NCBI GenBank assembly: GCA_003427395.1
Contig: BFEA01000104.1
Location: 445,707 to 488,148 of the forward strand
DNA length: 42,442 nt
DNA from: Chara braunii
Taxonomy: Eukaryota > Streptophyta > Charophyceae > Charales > Characeae
Reading direction: 5' to 3'
Shown here: positions 21,304 to 29,516 of the stretch, piece after piece
Layout of the letters: every line of letters starts with the position of its first letter
How positions within the stretch are numbered: the first letter of the stretch is position 1
Translations under genes and position numbers: made by a program
Notes under the pieces: model-generated
Database searches by the model: none
Seen by the model: the letters and a program-made list of their open reading frames with translations, nothing else
What the model was told of the DNA's origin: nothing

Positions 21304-22983
21304 TCATTCCTCTGAATTCCTCATCTCCAACCTTAGGATAGGAGTTCCCCCCACACGGACTCGGTCGCCTAAGTCCTCAACCTCGATTATACTTCCTTCT
21401 TCTTTCGTAAGTATCGGTTCATACTTCTTTTCGCGAAAGCTCAAGGAGCGACTCGTTAGGGTGACTGGTTTGCGGTTACCCGTTGCGAGAACCGCTCTGT
21501 TCCTCGGGTCACGAGGCTCTACCGTCTCCATCATAATTCGTCCACCATCCGGGCGTTTGATGGAAAACATTTGGCTTCCATCTTGTCGCTCTATAGTAAC
21601 CGCATGAACATGACTTAACCATGTCCGCCCCAATAGCAACTTAGAGTTGCAATCTCGGACCGCGAAAACAGGCATCATTACTCTCAATCCTTCGACCTCG
21701 ATTGCCGCCTTGTGACAGACCCCGACGACTTTCTGTTTTCTTCCATCAGCGGTTTCTATCTCGAATTGATATGATCTATCAAAATCCAATCCCAATCGAA
21801 CCGCCAGCTCCTCATCTATGATGACAGCCTCACTACCATTATCAATTACGGCGTGAAGGACTACCTCGTCATTGAGAGTAGTCTGTACTGTCCCACTGCC
21901 TAGGATATAAAACTTGTCAGGAGGCACGCCTTCCATTCCATCTAAGAACACCGTTGCTGCACGGTCTGCCTTAGTGACCACCCTCGATACCGCTACAGAG
22001 GGTAGTACCTCTTGTTTGGTAGCCATCTGGACTTCATCGGTCAGGGGAATGCGCGTCTTGCGCGTGATCATCTGCAACTCATCTCGCGCAAGTCTTGAGG
22101 CTGCCAAATACTCTAGTATCGTGCATTGCATAGGCTGCCTAAACGCGCGTCTGAGAGGCTCGACCGTATCTATATCATCCAAAGTACTCTTCATTGTGAA
22201 CTTTTTAGCTCCGCGTTTGCGTGGCGAGAGTATAACTTCCTCGCCTTCAATCCTTTGCCCATCCTTCTCTGCCATCACGTAATCAGTGTCAGCCTTCTTA
22301 GAGGAGGACGCCCTGGCGGACTTAGTCGCCGCCACTCGTATAGGTGTCATAGGACTCTCCTCATCAGAAGACAGACTCAGCCTCACACTCTGGTTCCTCG
22401 CGACTCCTTTACCCTTACTTGGTTGTACCCGCCTAGCTTCAACGTTCTCGTTCATTGAAGGGAACATCGATACATCGCCGAGGTTATCCGCCCACTTGAC
22501 GTACTTGCGGTTATCAAGTACGACAAACCCTTCATCTATTGCTCGCCTGAGGTTGGGGCAGTCCCTTTTCACGTAATCGCCAGCCCTACAATAAATACAG
22601 GAGTTCCTGGGCGTAGGAGGCCGCTCCTTTGCGCCCCTAATAGCTGGCCGCCTGGCGTCCTGGTTGGACGGCCAAGGGGATCTCGGATAGTTTGGGGACT
22701 TGGGGTATCATGACGACGCAAGGTATCCCCCTCTCTCATACGGTCTCCGTGGCTCTTCCCTGCGGCCTCCACCTCTCTTTGTCCGCTCGTAGCCGCCGTG
22801 ATATCCATCACGGCGGTCCCTATCTGATTCCCATCGGCTGCAGGAGTCCTCTCTATCTCTTGAATTGAAATTGTCTGGGCTCCGGTAACCTTCGGTGTTG
22901 CCTCCGTACCTGGGACTGTGCGGATATTGCTCGGATATGCCCCCTCGACTAGAGGAGTCTCCTCCTCGATAAGCAGCCCGGAC
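21304..22983 (-). pseudogene. Nucleocapsid zinc knuckle and protease of the giant element
   Basis: The first 125 codons are Arg/Gly/Tyr/Pro-rich and interrupted by TGA at 22708-22710. They lead into one CCHC-type knuckle (22599-22558) whose His is replaced by Tyr (CIYCRAGDYVKRDC). Then comes a variable basic linker and a retropepsin-like domain: AVIDNGSEAVI, with the catalytic Asp in a D-N-G-S box (D-S/T-G is usual), and the late LLLGRTWL motif. It would process Gag-Pol. The visible frame after the stop begins only at a GTG, so a natural start must lie upstream. No capsid-type Gag domain was found before the knuckle. The protein stops at TGA and RT lies in a frame shifted by one base. Confidence 0.8.
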
Positions 22984-23353
22984 CTAATGTTAGAACCGGC
23001 TTAATGCCTGAACAAACTAAGTCGATCTTCCAAGTAAGTAACTCTAGCTCTCAACCGCCCTCAATATCACTACCAATCTCCCGCTCTCATCTCGAATCTC
23101 ATGAGTCCCCTCGACTCCTAGTACCCCAGTGTCAAGGAGAAGTCGTCCTCCCTACCTCCTTATACATGTGATGCCTCTTCGGACTTCTAACACCCCAGTC
23201 TCAGCACACCTGACTCCCCTACAAATCGCACTCTCTATTGCACGTAACTTTTCGCGGCTGCAAACTCGCAACCACTCTCGCAGATCGATAGATATCCTCC
23301 TCTCCAGATCGTTCAATCCTCGCTGCACTACGCCAACGCCTGCTAACGTTTAC
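22984..23353 (-). other. Noncoding gap before the zinc-knuckle ORF
   Basis: All minus frames are closed. A good-looking splice donor (GGTGAGTA at 23355) and an acceptor-like TTCTAACATTAG (near 22985) bracket it. However, splicing at these sites would enter the frame that ends at 22569, not the zinc-knuckle frame. It may also mark a deletion that removed the capsid region. Confidence 0.45.
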
Positions 23354-23848
23354 TCACCGCCCCTGGTCATCAATCGCTTGACACCTCAAGGCAAGTCCAA
23401 TCACAGTTTCTAAGTTTCTTTCTTGCGCGATCTGGTACGGAGTCAGGGGTTTAGGAAGTCCCTTAAAGACCGTTATCTGTGTGCTCCAGTTAACGTCTTT
23501 CCCTAGAGCTAGTAACCTATCTCGCTCAGCTTCCACGACCTCTTCTGCTCGCTCCCAACAACGTTCGTAGACAAGGTCTATCCTTCTCTCCGCAGGTAAG
23601 TAGACCCTCACATCATATACGTCTAATTGGATAAACCGAACAGTCATCACATACAGCCTTATCTCCTCCCATCCGCTGTCAACAAAGTCGTATCTCTCTA
23701 CCTCATACTGAACTGCTTCTTTCTTCCCTAGCGAACTCAAAAGAGTGCAGATAGTCGCATTTCTCTCTTGAGATGGTCTGTTACCAGTAAGAAACCTCTC
23801 TCTTCTCGATCGCAACTCTCTTTTAGAGATAGTCGTATCTTTACTCAT
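23354..23848 (-). CDS. Alpha-family protein, copy 3 (164 aa, unknown function)
   Basis: This ORF is intact from ATG to TGA. It shares a core with two other ORFs of the same length: KKEAVQYEVERYDFV, then LYVMTVRFIQLDVYDVRVYLP, a helical stretch with ERCWERAEEV, and a C-terminal ITVFKGLPKPLTPYQ. Alternating hydrophobic strands followed by helices suggest a small alpha/beta fold. No signal peptide, membrane segment or known motif is visible. It starts 9 bases after the previous alpha copy, so the two look like a tandem duplication. It is the last ORF before the Gag-Pol part. I do not recognise the family. Confidence 0.7.
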   Translation of the reverse strand: MSKDTTISKRELRSRRERFLTGNRPSQERNATICTLLSSLGKKEAVQYEVERYDFVDSGWEEIRLYVMTVRFIQLDVYDVRVYLPAERRIDLVYERCWERAEEVVEAERDRLLALGKDVNWSTQITVFKGLPKPLTPYQIAQERNLETVIGLALRCQAIDDQGR

Positions 23849-23857
23849 TCCCTCATA

Positions 23858-24355
23858 CTATTCATCCTTGGTGGTCTTCTTGAACTTCCCCTCAGTCTTG
23901 ACTATCTGAGCGAATTCAACTACTGCTTCCCATTTGTTCTGCTCTAGCCCTTGGTATGGAACAGGCGGTCTAGGCAGACCGTCAAAAATAATGATGTCGT
24001 CGCAGACCTCCACAATCTTCCCCAAACCTTTTAACCTCTTCTCTTCTTCTCTTAATGCCCAGACAGCTCTTCTCCAGGTTCTTTCGTATATGCAAAACTC
24101 TTCTCTCTCTTTAGGCAGGTATATGTCAACGTGGTACACTTCAAGATCACAGAACCTTACGGTCATAATATAGTATTGATTTAACTCTATTCCGTTGTTC
24201 TGCACTTGATACCTAATCACTTCATATGGAAAAACTTCTCGTCTGCTAATCTCGCTCAGTCCGCGTAGTACCTTCTCATGCTCATCCGCATAAGGTTCCT
24301 TCACACCTCCAAACCTTCGTTTTCTCCTTGCTAGCTCATCCGCTGGTAGCGGCAT
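23858..24355 (-). CDS. Alpha-family protein, copy 2 (165 aa, unknown function)
   Basis: The ORF is intact from ATG. It matches copies 1 and 3 along its length: SRREVFPYEVIRYQV, YYIMTVRFCDLEVYHVDIYLP, IYERTWRRAV, then IIIFDGLPRPPVPYQ. Identity to copy 3 is moderate by eye, so the duplication is not recent. Its ATG lies 20 bases inside the preceding 170-aa ORF, in another frame. No known domain is recognised. Conservation of length and core in three copies suggests that selection acted on it, at least in the ancestor. Confidence 0.7.
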   Translation of the reverse strand: MPLPADELARRKRRFGGVKEPYADEHEKVLRGLSEISRREVFPYEVIRYQVQNNGIELNQYYIMTVRFCDLEVYHVDIYLPKEREEFCIYERTWRRAVWALREEEKRLKGLGKIVEVCDDIIIFDGLPRPPVPYQGLEQNKWEAVVEFAQIVKTEGKFKKTTKDE

Positions 24356-24848
24356 CTCTCATCCATGAGGCTTCTAACACTCTGCTGCGATTAGTGCTAA
24401 GGCTATCAGAACCCTTATAGAACGTCTCAAAATCGTCTATGTCCCCAAAATTTTCAATCTCCGCTAAGGTCTTAAGAAACTCGCTCCAATACTGGTTGTG
24501 CGCCTTGAAGATTCTAAGAACAAAACTTTCTACTATGATCTTTGCAAAGTCCCCTGATATTTCCGCTTCACTTTTTAGAAGTTTTTCAGCCTTCCCAGGA
24601 GTCTCGCGCCACGCCCTGCTCAAGGGCAGCCCTTCGTAGGGGGACAAATGCAGCGAATAGTTGATCAAACATGCACTCCCCTCTCCTACCCAGTGTCCGG
24701 TCACTCGCGCTTTTTGAACCACTTCTCTAGTGCTTTCTGCCTCTTCAGCCAAGGTGAGCCTTTCTAGTTGCTCCAACTGTATTCTTACACAAGCGATTGG
24801 CCCATCCAATCTTCCGACGACTCGCATAGAATATTTATCAAGGCTCAT
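24336..24848 (-). CDS. 170-aa ORF of unknown function
   Basis: The ORF is intact, with ATG sharing ATGA with the stop of the upstream ORF and its own end overlapping alpha copy 2 by 20 bases. The N-terminal half has MRVVGRLDGPIACVRIQLEQL and a YSLHLSPYEGLPL strand. The C-terminal half is helical and aromatic (NQYWSEFLKTLAEIENF). A faint resemblance of the N-terminal half to the delta family is possible but not convincing. The function is unknown. Confidence 0.6.
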   Translation of the reverse strand: MSLDKYSMRVVGRLDGPIACVRIQLEQLERLTLAEEAESTREVVQKARVTGHWVGEGSACLINYSLHLSPYEGLPLSRAWRETPGKAEKLLKSEAEISGDFAKIIVESFVLRIFKAHNQYWSEFLKTLAEIENFGDIDDFETFYKGSDSLSTNRSRVLEASWMRDAATSG

Positions 24849-25195
24849 TCTTTCTTCTCATTTTCCGTCGTTTCTTCAACATTTGTTCTTCTCTCTGACG
24901 TTGCAGACTCTGTCAACTCCCTTTTCATTCCTGTCGACTCGAGCGATCCCTCGTTACTATGATCACTCCTCTTGACGCTCTCTATAAATTCTAGCCGCCA
25001 TCTCCTGAAAAATTTTCTATCCTTCCTGAAAAGTCTTTCCAGCGCCTTTGTCGCACACTCTATCTTACGCAGCTCACTCTTACCCTTGTTGGGCCCGCTG
25101 TCTTGAATCTTGATACTGAGTTCCCTAATTCGTTCTGCCACTGGTTTTATAATTCGCTCCTCAAGTCTCTTTTTCCTTTCTTCTAGATCTTCCAT
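24845..25195 (-). CDS. 116-aa charged, coiled-coil-like ORF
   Basis: From ATG the protein is rich in Lys, Arg and Glu with heptad-like leucines (MEDLEERKKRLEERIIK). A basic middle follows (LFRKDRKFFRRWRLEF), then an acidic Ser/Thr/Glu tail. It has no cysteines or histidines arranged for metal binding beyond one Cys. Its stop shares four bases (ATGA) with the start of the next ORF. Possible roles such as RNA binding or oligomerisation are guesses from composition only. Confidence 0.55.
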   Translation of the reverse strand: MEDLEERKKRLEERIIKPVAERIRELSIKIQDSGPNKGKSELRKIECATKALERLFRKDRKFFRRWRLEFIESVKRSDHSNEGSLESTGMKRELTESATSERRTNVEETTENEKKE

Positions 25196-25245
25196 CACCT
25201 GGGACTCATCCCTCTCTTAACCCAAAACACTTATCGCATATTACT

Positions 25246-26189
25246 TCAAGCTTCCGCGGGCGTCTCGTCTCGAATTATCTCCAAGCCCACTCTTCCTTTA
25301 ACGCAGACAATCACCTCATATACCACAACAGAAAAATTCCCATGAGAAATGAAAGTTGAAAAAACATTCCATAAAAAAACAATCCTTCATATTTATAAAT
25401 TATCATTCCAATGTTTGTCCAATTCTAAAATTTTCAATTTAATTTGATAAGTTCCCGTCTAAGTACGAGTTTTCCCTTCCAACTACATCTATTTGTTCAA
25501 GATGGAATGAAAGTCTGGACGAGTTTATGAAACGTTTTAAGTAGACTTTCATTCTATTACAACAAATATCGTCTAATGTAGATTGGATTAACCTATTTAT
25601 GACTGAAAATCCTTACTTAGAATGACAGTCCAATTAAAATATTTCATAAACTTATTCAGACTTTCATTCCATCTCTAGTATGCAGTTCAAATAAGAAGGG
25701 ATACCCTATTCTTGGAAGGAAAGTTTTCAAGTAAGACGAACATTTTTAAAATTGGGATTACATTTTTTAAGATGGAATGAAAATTTAGAATTTAGAATGT
25801 AATTTTACTATAGAATGATTATTTAATTATGGGAAATTTTTCTGTTGCACCCTGCTCTGTATTGTCAACTCCCTCAGCGCTCCTAGTCTTTGCTCCCGTA
25901 TGACGTCTTCATCAAGTTTTTTGAACTCGTTGTCCGACAGTTCTTCTTCTATGCTCACCCTCAAGAGAATCTGCAGGGTCTCGTTGTCACATGCTAATTG
26001 CCTGGAAACAACCCGGGCATAGGGAAGGCGTCGCAGGGAAGAGAGACCGCGTGTCTCAATTCCTCGAGTAGCTACTCGGGGGTTCCTTTCGCTCACACTC
26101 CTCCAGGAGTCGGATCCCCTGTGATCCCACCGGAGTGAATATGAAGCTCGAGGTCTATACCTATACAGTTGCTGCTCGTGCTCTGTCAT
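25246..26189 (-). pseudogene. Delta-family ORF, copy 2, split by a MITE
   Basis: The left exon-like piece (26189-25848) ends LRELTIQSRV. The frame resumes beyond the MITE at 25325 with VYEVIVCVKG and ends in DETPAEA at TGA (25246-25248). The joined product parallels delta copy 1: VVSRQLA, ILLRVSIEEEL, DVIREQR, then YEV and a terminal D-x-T-x-AEA. Without the MITE it is about 140 residues, with an extra arginine-rich N-terminus (RPRASYSLRWDHRG). The matching C-terminus on the far side of the insert is what identifies this as one gene. Function is unknown. Confidence 0.7.
25326..25847. mobile_element. About 520-bp AT-rich MITE with CAACAGAAAAATT ends
   Basis: The left end CAACAGAAAAATTCCCAT and the reverse complement of the right end, CAACAGAAAAATTTCCCAT, match over about 19 bases. 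The interior is AT-rich and noncoding, with recurring GGAATGAAA-type and ATTCTA-type words. Flanks suggest only a 2-base duplication (TG), so edges may shift by a base or two. It interrupts a delta-family ORF of the giant element and so is younger than that gene. Confidence 0.8.
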
Positions 26190-26199
26190 GACAGGGTAA

Positions 26200-26481
26200 T
26201 CATATTCTACTCCTAGCTTCTGCTACCGTCTTATCGAAAAACAACTTTGTGCGTAAGTACCCGGCTGACCACACCATTACCTCATACGTTATCTTGGTCT
26301 GAAAGGTTACGCATTCAAAAACTTCTGGTCTGTATTCTCGGATAAATTCCCTGGCTTGTAGGATACTCTTCTGCTCAGTTAGGTTGTCCTCTACGCGCGC
26401 CCTCTGTAGGATAGTAATCGTGACACCTTCGATCACCAATTGCCTGCTCACACTAACCCCTGTAGTCATACGTCCTGGCAT
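26200..26481 (-). CDS. Delta-family protein, copy 1 (93 aa, unknown function)
   Basis: The ORF is intact from ATG. Segments in order are VSVSRQLVIEGVTITILQRARVED, a helical SILQAREFIREY, FECVTFQTKITYEVMVW, and a C-terminal FFDKTVAEARS. It lies 8 bases after the beta copy 3 stop and 10 bases before delta copy 2. Strand-helix-strand order suggests a small alpha/beta domain. No catalytic motif is recognised. Confidence 0.65.
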   Translation of the reverse strand: MPGRMTTGVSVSRQLVIEGVTITILQRARVEDNLTEQKSILQAREFIREYRPEVFECVTFQTKITYEVMVWSAGYLRTKLFFDKTVAEARSRI

Positions 26482-26489
26482 CCCTTTTA

Positions 26490-27242
26490 CTAGCTATGCA
26501 CAAACAAGTATCTCAGGTGCTCCAACCCGACGTACTTGTCCTCTACACGTCTACGACAATAGTAAATCAGATCTGCAGGTCTCAGACAATCCACCCAACA
26601 GGTAGCGTCGATCAAGTCTCTCCGCGTCTCCTCATCTGGAGGTCCCCACCCTACGCAGACCACGTAGTATGCCTCTCGGAATCGAGGCGCCAGTCCCAAC
26701 CAAAGCGCATGCAGAGTGTGGTTGACCACTCCTGTCAAGCAGTCTATACCACCGTAAGTTTGTTCTATGACAAACCCAGGTAAGACTATCCGTCAGCTCT
26801 CTACGGGATGGTAAATCAAGTGAGGAGGACCGAGCACGACCTGGCTGGTGAAAGGTCTGTCTCTCGCACTGGACGTCGGTCTCTGTCTCACTATCGACTC
26901 CGCTAAAACTTCGTATCTTCACCAACCTCGGCTTATGCCAACAAGCATCAACCCTATCTCTATATCTTGCGTTTTGTCAAACACAAGATGGCCTATTCCC
27001 TCCAGTCGTCGGGGGAAATCGATTCCTCTATCCTCTCTAATCACCGTCTACAAGAATACCCCTTCCGCTAACCAAGCACCGAAGTGATGGATCGGTACAC
27101 TCGCTATCTCCTCCAAGCGTACTGGAAGCGGCACATCGTAACCCACTGTCGTCTCTCTCAGCCCTATCAGCTTCTTCACTCTATAAGAATCTGACTCGCG
27201 AGTCAGCACGTAAGCTAACCATACATCTGCGTCACTCCTCAT
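26490..27242 (-). pseudogene. Beta-family ORF, copy 3, with three in-frame stops
   Basis: One frame of 251 codons runs from an ATG that shares TGATG with the stop of alpha copy 1. Stops fall at 27048-27050, 26919-26921 and 26793-26795, and the frame is otherwise kept. Beta landmarks are SDADVWLAYVLTRE (compare SDAWLWIYRQHLTRE in copy 1), IYHPVES then RIVLPGFVIEQTYGG (compare LRANLPSFVVDSVFGG), and AYYVVCVGWGPPDEETRRDLI. Stops without frameshifts suggest slow point-mutation decay. The function of the family is unknown. Confidence 0.7.
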
Positions 27243-27736
27243 CACTCCATCTGAATTAACCCCAAATCTCTGATTCGAGTAACTAACTCTATCATCTCGT
27301 GCCACTCATACCTAGATAAGTTTCTTCCTATAACAGGAGGCCTTGGAATACCTTTGAACACTCTGACCCCAGTATCCCAACTGACTACCTTTCCCTCCTG
27401 TTATAATCTTACTACTTCTCCTGCCACCAATCCAACATAAGTCTTTCACGCCTTTACACTCAGATTCCTTCCTGCCCTGGCCGCAGGAATGTAACCTCGG
27501 ACATCGTACTCGTCCAAGTTAGTAAAGTAATAAGTAAGAACATATATCCGCCAAGGGTCTATGCCCCCTCCCTGGACATAGTCGTACGCGACCAGTTCGT
27601 ACGGGAGAACTTCTCTCCTCGTCCTTTTGTTCACAGATCGTATGACATTATCAATCTTCTCTCTCGTAGGCCCCCGCCCTTCGGCGAGCAGTTGATACCA
27701 ATAAACTCGTCTAAAGGAGGTCGCATGCCTACCCAT
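27242..27736 (-). pseudogene. Alpha-family ORF, copy 1, with two in-frame stops
   Basis: The frame is 495 bp, exactly the length of alpha copy 3. It runs from ATG to TGA with nonsense codons at 27446-27448 and 27401-27403. Core matches are TRREVLPYELVAYDYV, IYVLTYYFTNLDEYDVRGYIP and, after the stops, VRVFKGIPRPPV. Persistence of frame and length across the two stops is strong evidence that the family is a real gene. Its stop overlaps the next start as TGATG. Confidence 0.75.
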
Positions 27737-27796
27737 CAGTCTCCACCATCTTCTCTACCTCTCTTCTTCCAGCTCACTCATACTCGTCGACCTACG

Positions 27797-27973
27797 CTAA
27801 ACCCTCTCAATGTCTGCCTCTCTTAGTCCCATCAAATCTATCGCTCTACGGGACTCTGATCCTCGTGTCAACACATACGACAACCACACGTGCGAATCAC
27901 TCCTCATTACCACACACCGCTCGATCCGTGCCACTCTAGTCCTTTCGACGCGCTCAATCTTAGGATGCCACTA
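27797..27973 (-). pseudogene. Remnant of an alpha-end/beta-start junction
   Basis: A short frame begins WHPKIERVERTRV, resembling the alpha C-terminus (EWHEMIELVTRI). It continues into MRSDSHVWLSYVLTRGSESRRAIDLMGLRE, a close match to the first 30 residues of beta copy 3, and then stops. It is therefore a leftover of a duplicated alpha-beta pair and evidence that the pair was copied as a unit. Confidence 0.65.
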
Positions 27974-27978
27974 CCTTC

Positions 27979-28215
27979 TCAGACCATTCTTTCATTCAGG
28001 GTCAATACTGTCGAGTAGGTGTTGTGGACTGTCCCATCAGCTCCATAAAAACAGATGGTATACTCGATATATCTCTGACCTCTCCGAATCTGTAGGGCAT
28101 GCTCGGTCATAAGTCTGATCTGGCATGCAAGATCGTCCATCATCTCTGCTTCCCAACCCTCTGTCCTATCTCGTCGCACGGAAACGGTCACTCTCAACGT
28201 GTCCCTGTCAGCCAT
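27979..28215 (-). CDS. Small ORF, probable delta-family member (78 aa)
   Basis: The ATG is the first in frame (an in-frame GTG lies 24 bases upstream). The sequence LRVTVSVRRDRTEGWEAEM, a helix, then RYIEYTICFYGADG follows the strand-helix-strand plan of delta copies 1 and 2. Similarity is weak and based on pattern (VTVSV/VTITI, IEYTI/ITYEV). No other feature is recognised. It lies 5 bases before the alpha-beta remnant. Confidence 0.45.
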   Translation of the reverse strand: MADRDTLRVTVSVRRDRTEGWEAEMMDDLACQIRLMTEHALQIRRGQRYIEYTICFYGADGTVHNTYSTVLTLNERMV

Positions 28216-28318
28216 CTCCACCGGCGCGTCCTGCAGCACCAGTCCTGCCTAAAACTACCTCTCTGAACCGTCTACTCACTGAACTCGCCTCCAAACAACG
28301 CACGGATATGCCCTACCT

Positions 28319-28636
28319 CTAATCGTCTCTCGCATCCGGCATATCCTCATCTCCCTCCTCGTCTCGCCCCCAAGGGATGGCCTCCTGTCCCTCGGCCTGA
28401 GGAAGATGTCCCCAGCCGTCCTCCAGCGGCGCCTTTCCCCCTATCTGCTCCTCTCTATCGGCCTGAGCCAGATCTCCCCAACCCTGGTCCTGGTCACCCC
28501 AAGGATCTACATCATCGAAGTCCTCCCAATCCCGATCCTCGGCGTACCATCCAAGATCGTCAACCTCTGGATATACTCGCTGATAATACTCCTCAACCTC
28601 CAGGTCGAGATGAGATAGCCCGGCCTCTCCTTGCAA
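28319..28636 (-). CDS. Acidic ORF with WG/GW repeats (105 codons, no ATG start)
   Basis: The open frame is extremely rich in Asp and Glu and has four WG dipeptides within about 50 residues (PWGD, GWGD, GWGH, PWGR), three of them also part of a larger GW or PWG context. Two imperfect repeats around the GWG boxes end in LAQA and LPQAEG. WG/GW motifs in disordered acidic regions are the known Argonaute-hook signature in plant silencing proteins and some viral suppressors. That is family knowledge, and the role here is inference. No in-frame ATG precedes the repeats: the frame opens after TAA near 28643. It may need a non-AUG start, a frameshift or splicing, or be a decayed exon. Confidence 0.45.
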   Translation of the reverse strand: MQGEAGLSHLDLEVEEYYQRVYPEVDDLGWYAEDRDWEDFDDVDPWGDQDQGWGDLAQADREEQIGGKAPLEDGWGHLPQAEGQEAIPWGRDEEGDEDMPDARDD

Positions 28637-28707
28637 GTCTTAGCTAACAATTGACCCACTCCTGCCAAATGATCTACAGGCCTCTGGGCCTCTTTCTCTA
28701 GCGCCGT

Positions 28708-29430
28708 TCAGAAATCTAGGGGCTGGAATAAGAAGTATAGGTCAGGGCTCCCGGTAGGCACAATGGCTCGCAGGAACTCAATCAACTGGAGCCCTCGCTC
28801 GCCGACAAGTGGCCCCGCTACAAACTGAGCATACAACACCCAATCCCTATCAGCGTATCCTCGGCAGAGGCCGTCCAAGTCGAGAGCCGCAAAGTAGATC
28901 TCACCCAGACGCCTAAGTCCCCAAACCTCCTCTGCCACGAAGTCCGGAAGTTTGACACGCAGTCGACTACTAGGATATGGGAAAAGTTCTCCGATCCTGA
29001 AGGTCGTCGTCACACTCCGAACTCTCTCATGCAGCCGCTCTACCTCGCCGCGCGCGGAGTCCCCTCGAGTCAGTAAGATCCTCCTCGCGGTCTGCTCCTC
29101 ACGCCAATGATCGTGCACGAGGCCGTGAAAACAGACCGTGTCTAGCACCTCCGGCGAGTAGTAGATGTGCCCTACCACCTCTATACTAGTCGTGCCAGGC
29201 CGTCTCCACCTCTGGCTGTCCAACTCGAATGTCTCGACGACGTACGTCCATAGGTGTACGTTCGGGCCCAACAATGTCGACGACCATCAGATTCTGCTCT
29301 CTATCGCATCCGCTGAAACCCCTCTGGCTGGCAAATCTAGCGCCACTCTGCCTAGCGTCACTGTCTCTGGAGGTCTAGGCCATCTGGCGCTGTCGATCTG
29401 GAGCTCCAATCTACCAACCTGCTCTACCAT
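28708..29430 (-). pseudogene. Beta-family ORF, copy 2, with one in-frame stop
   Basis: From ATG at 29430 the frame runs 241 codons with TGA at 29287-29289. It parallels copy 1 throughout: LGRVALDLPARG (copy 1 LVELTLPGRP), VHLWTYVVETFELD, VVGHIYY, GELFPYPSSRLRVKLPDFVAEEVWG (copy 1 AFFPYSGTCLRANLPSFVVDSVFG) and GERGLQLIEFLRAI (copy 1 GDERVQLIELIRSL). It lacks the 100-residue C-terminal extension of copy 1. It is soluble-looking, with no membrane segments. Function is unknown. Confidence 0.7.
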
Positions 29431-29516
29431 CGAATCGCGCCCTACTGTCAGCCGATACTAGTCGCTAAGCACACTATCGTCTTACCTAGTACGCCCCTCT
29501 ATACTCTGTCTGGCTC

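Noticed and set aside
22984-23356. Intron joining alpha copy 3 to the zinc-knuckle ORF
   Set aside because: Donor (GGTGAGTA) and acceptor-like TAACATTAG look good, but splicing enters the frame that ends at 22569, not the zinc-knuckle frame. The branch-like CTAAC is too close to the AG.
23354-28636. Bacterial or phage operon contamination
   Set aside because: ATGA overlaps look prokaryotic, but the block lies within one LTR element nested in a LINE, with eukaryotic MITEs inside and no ribosome binding sites seen.
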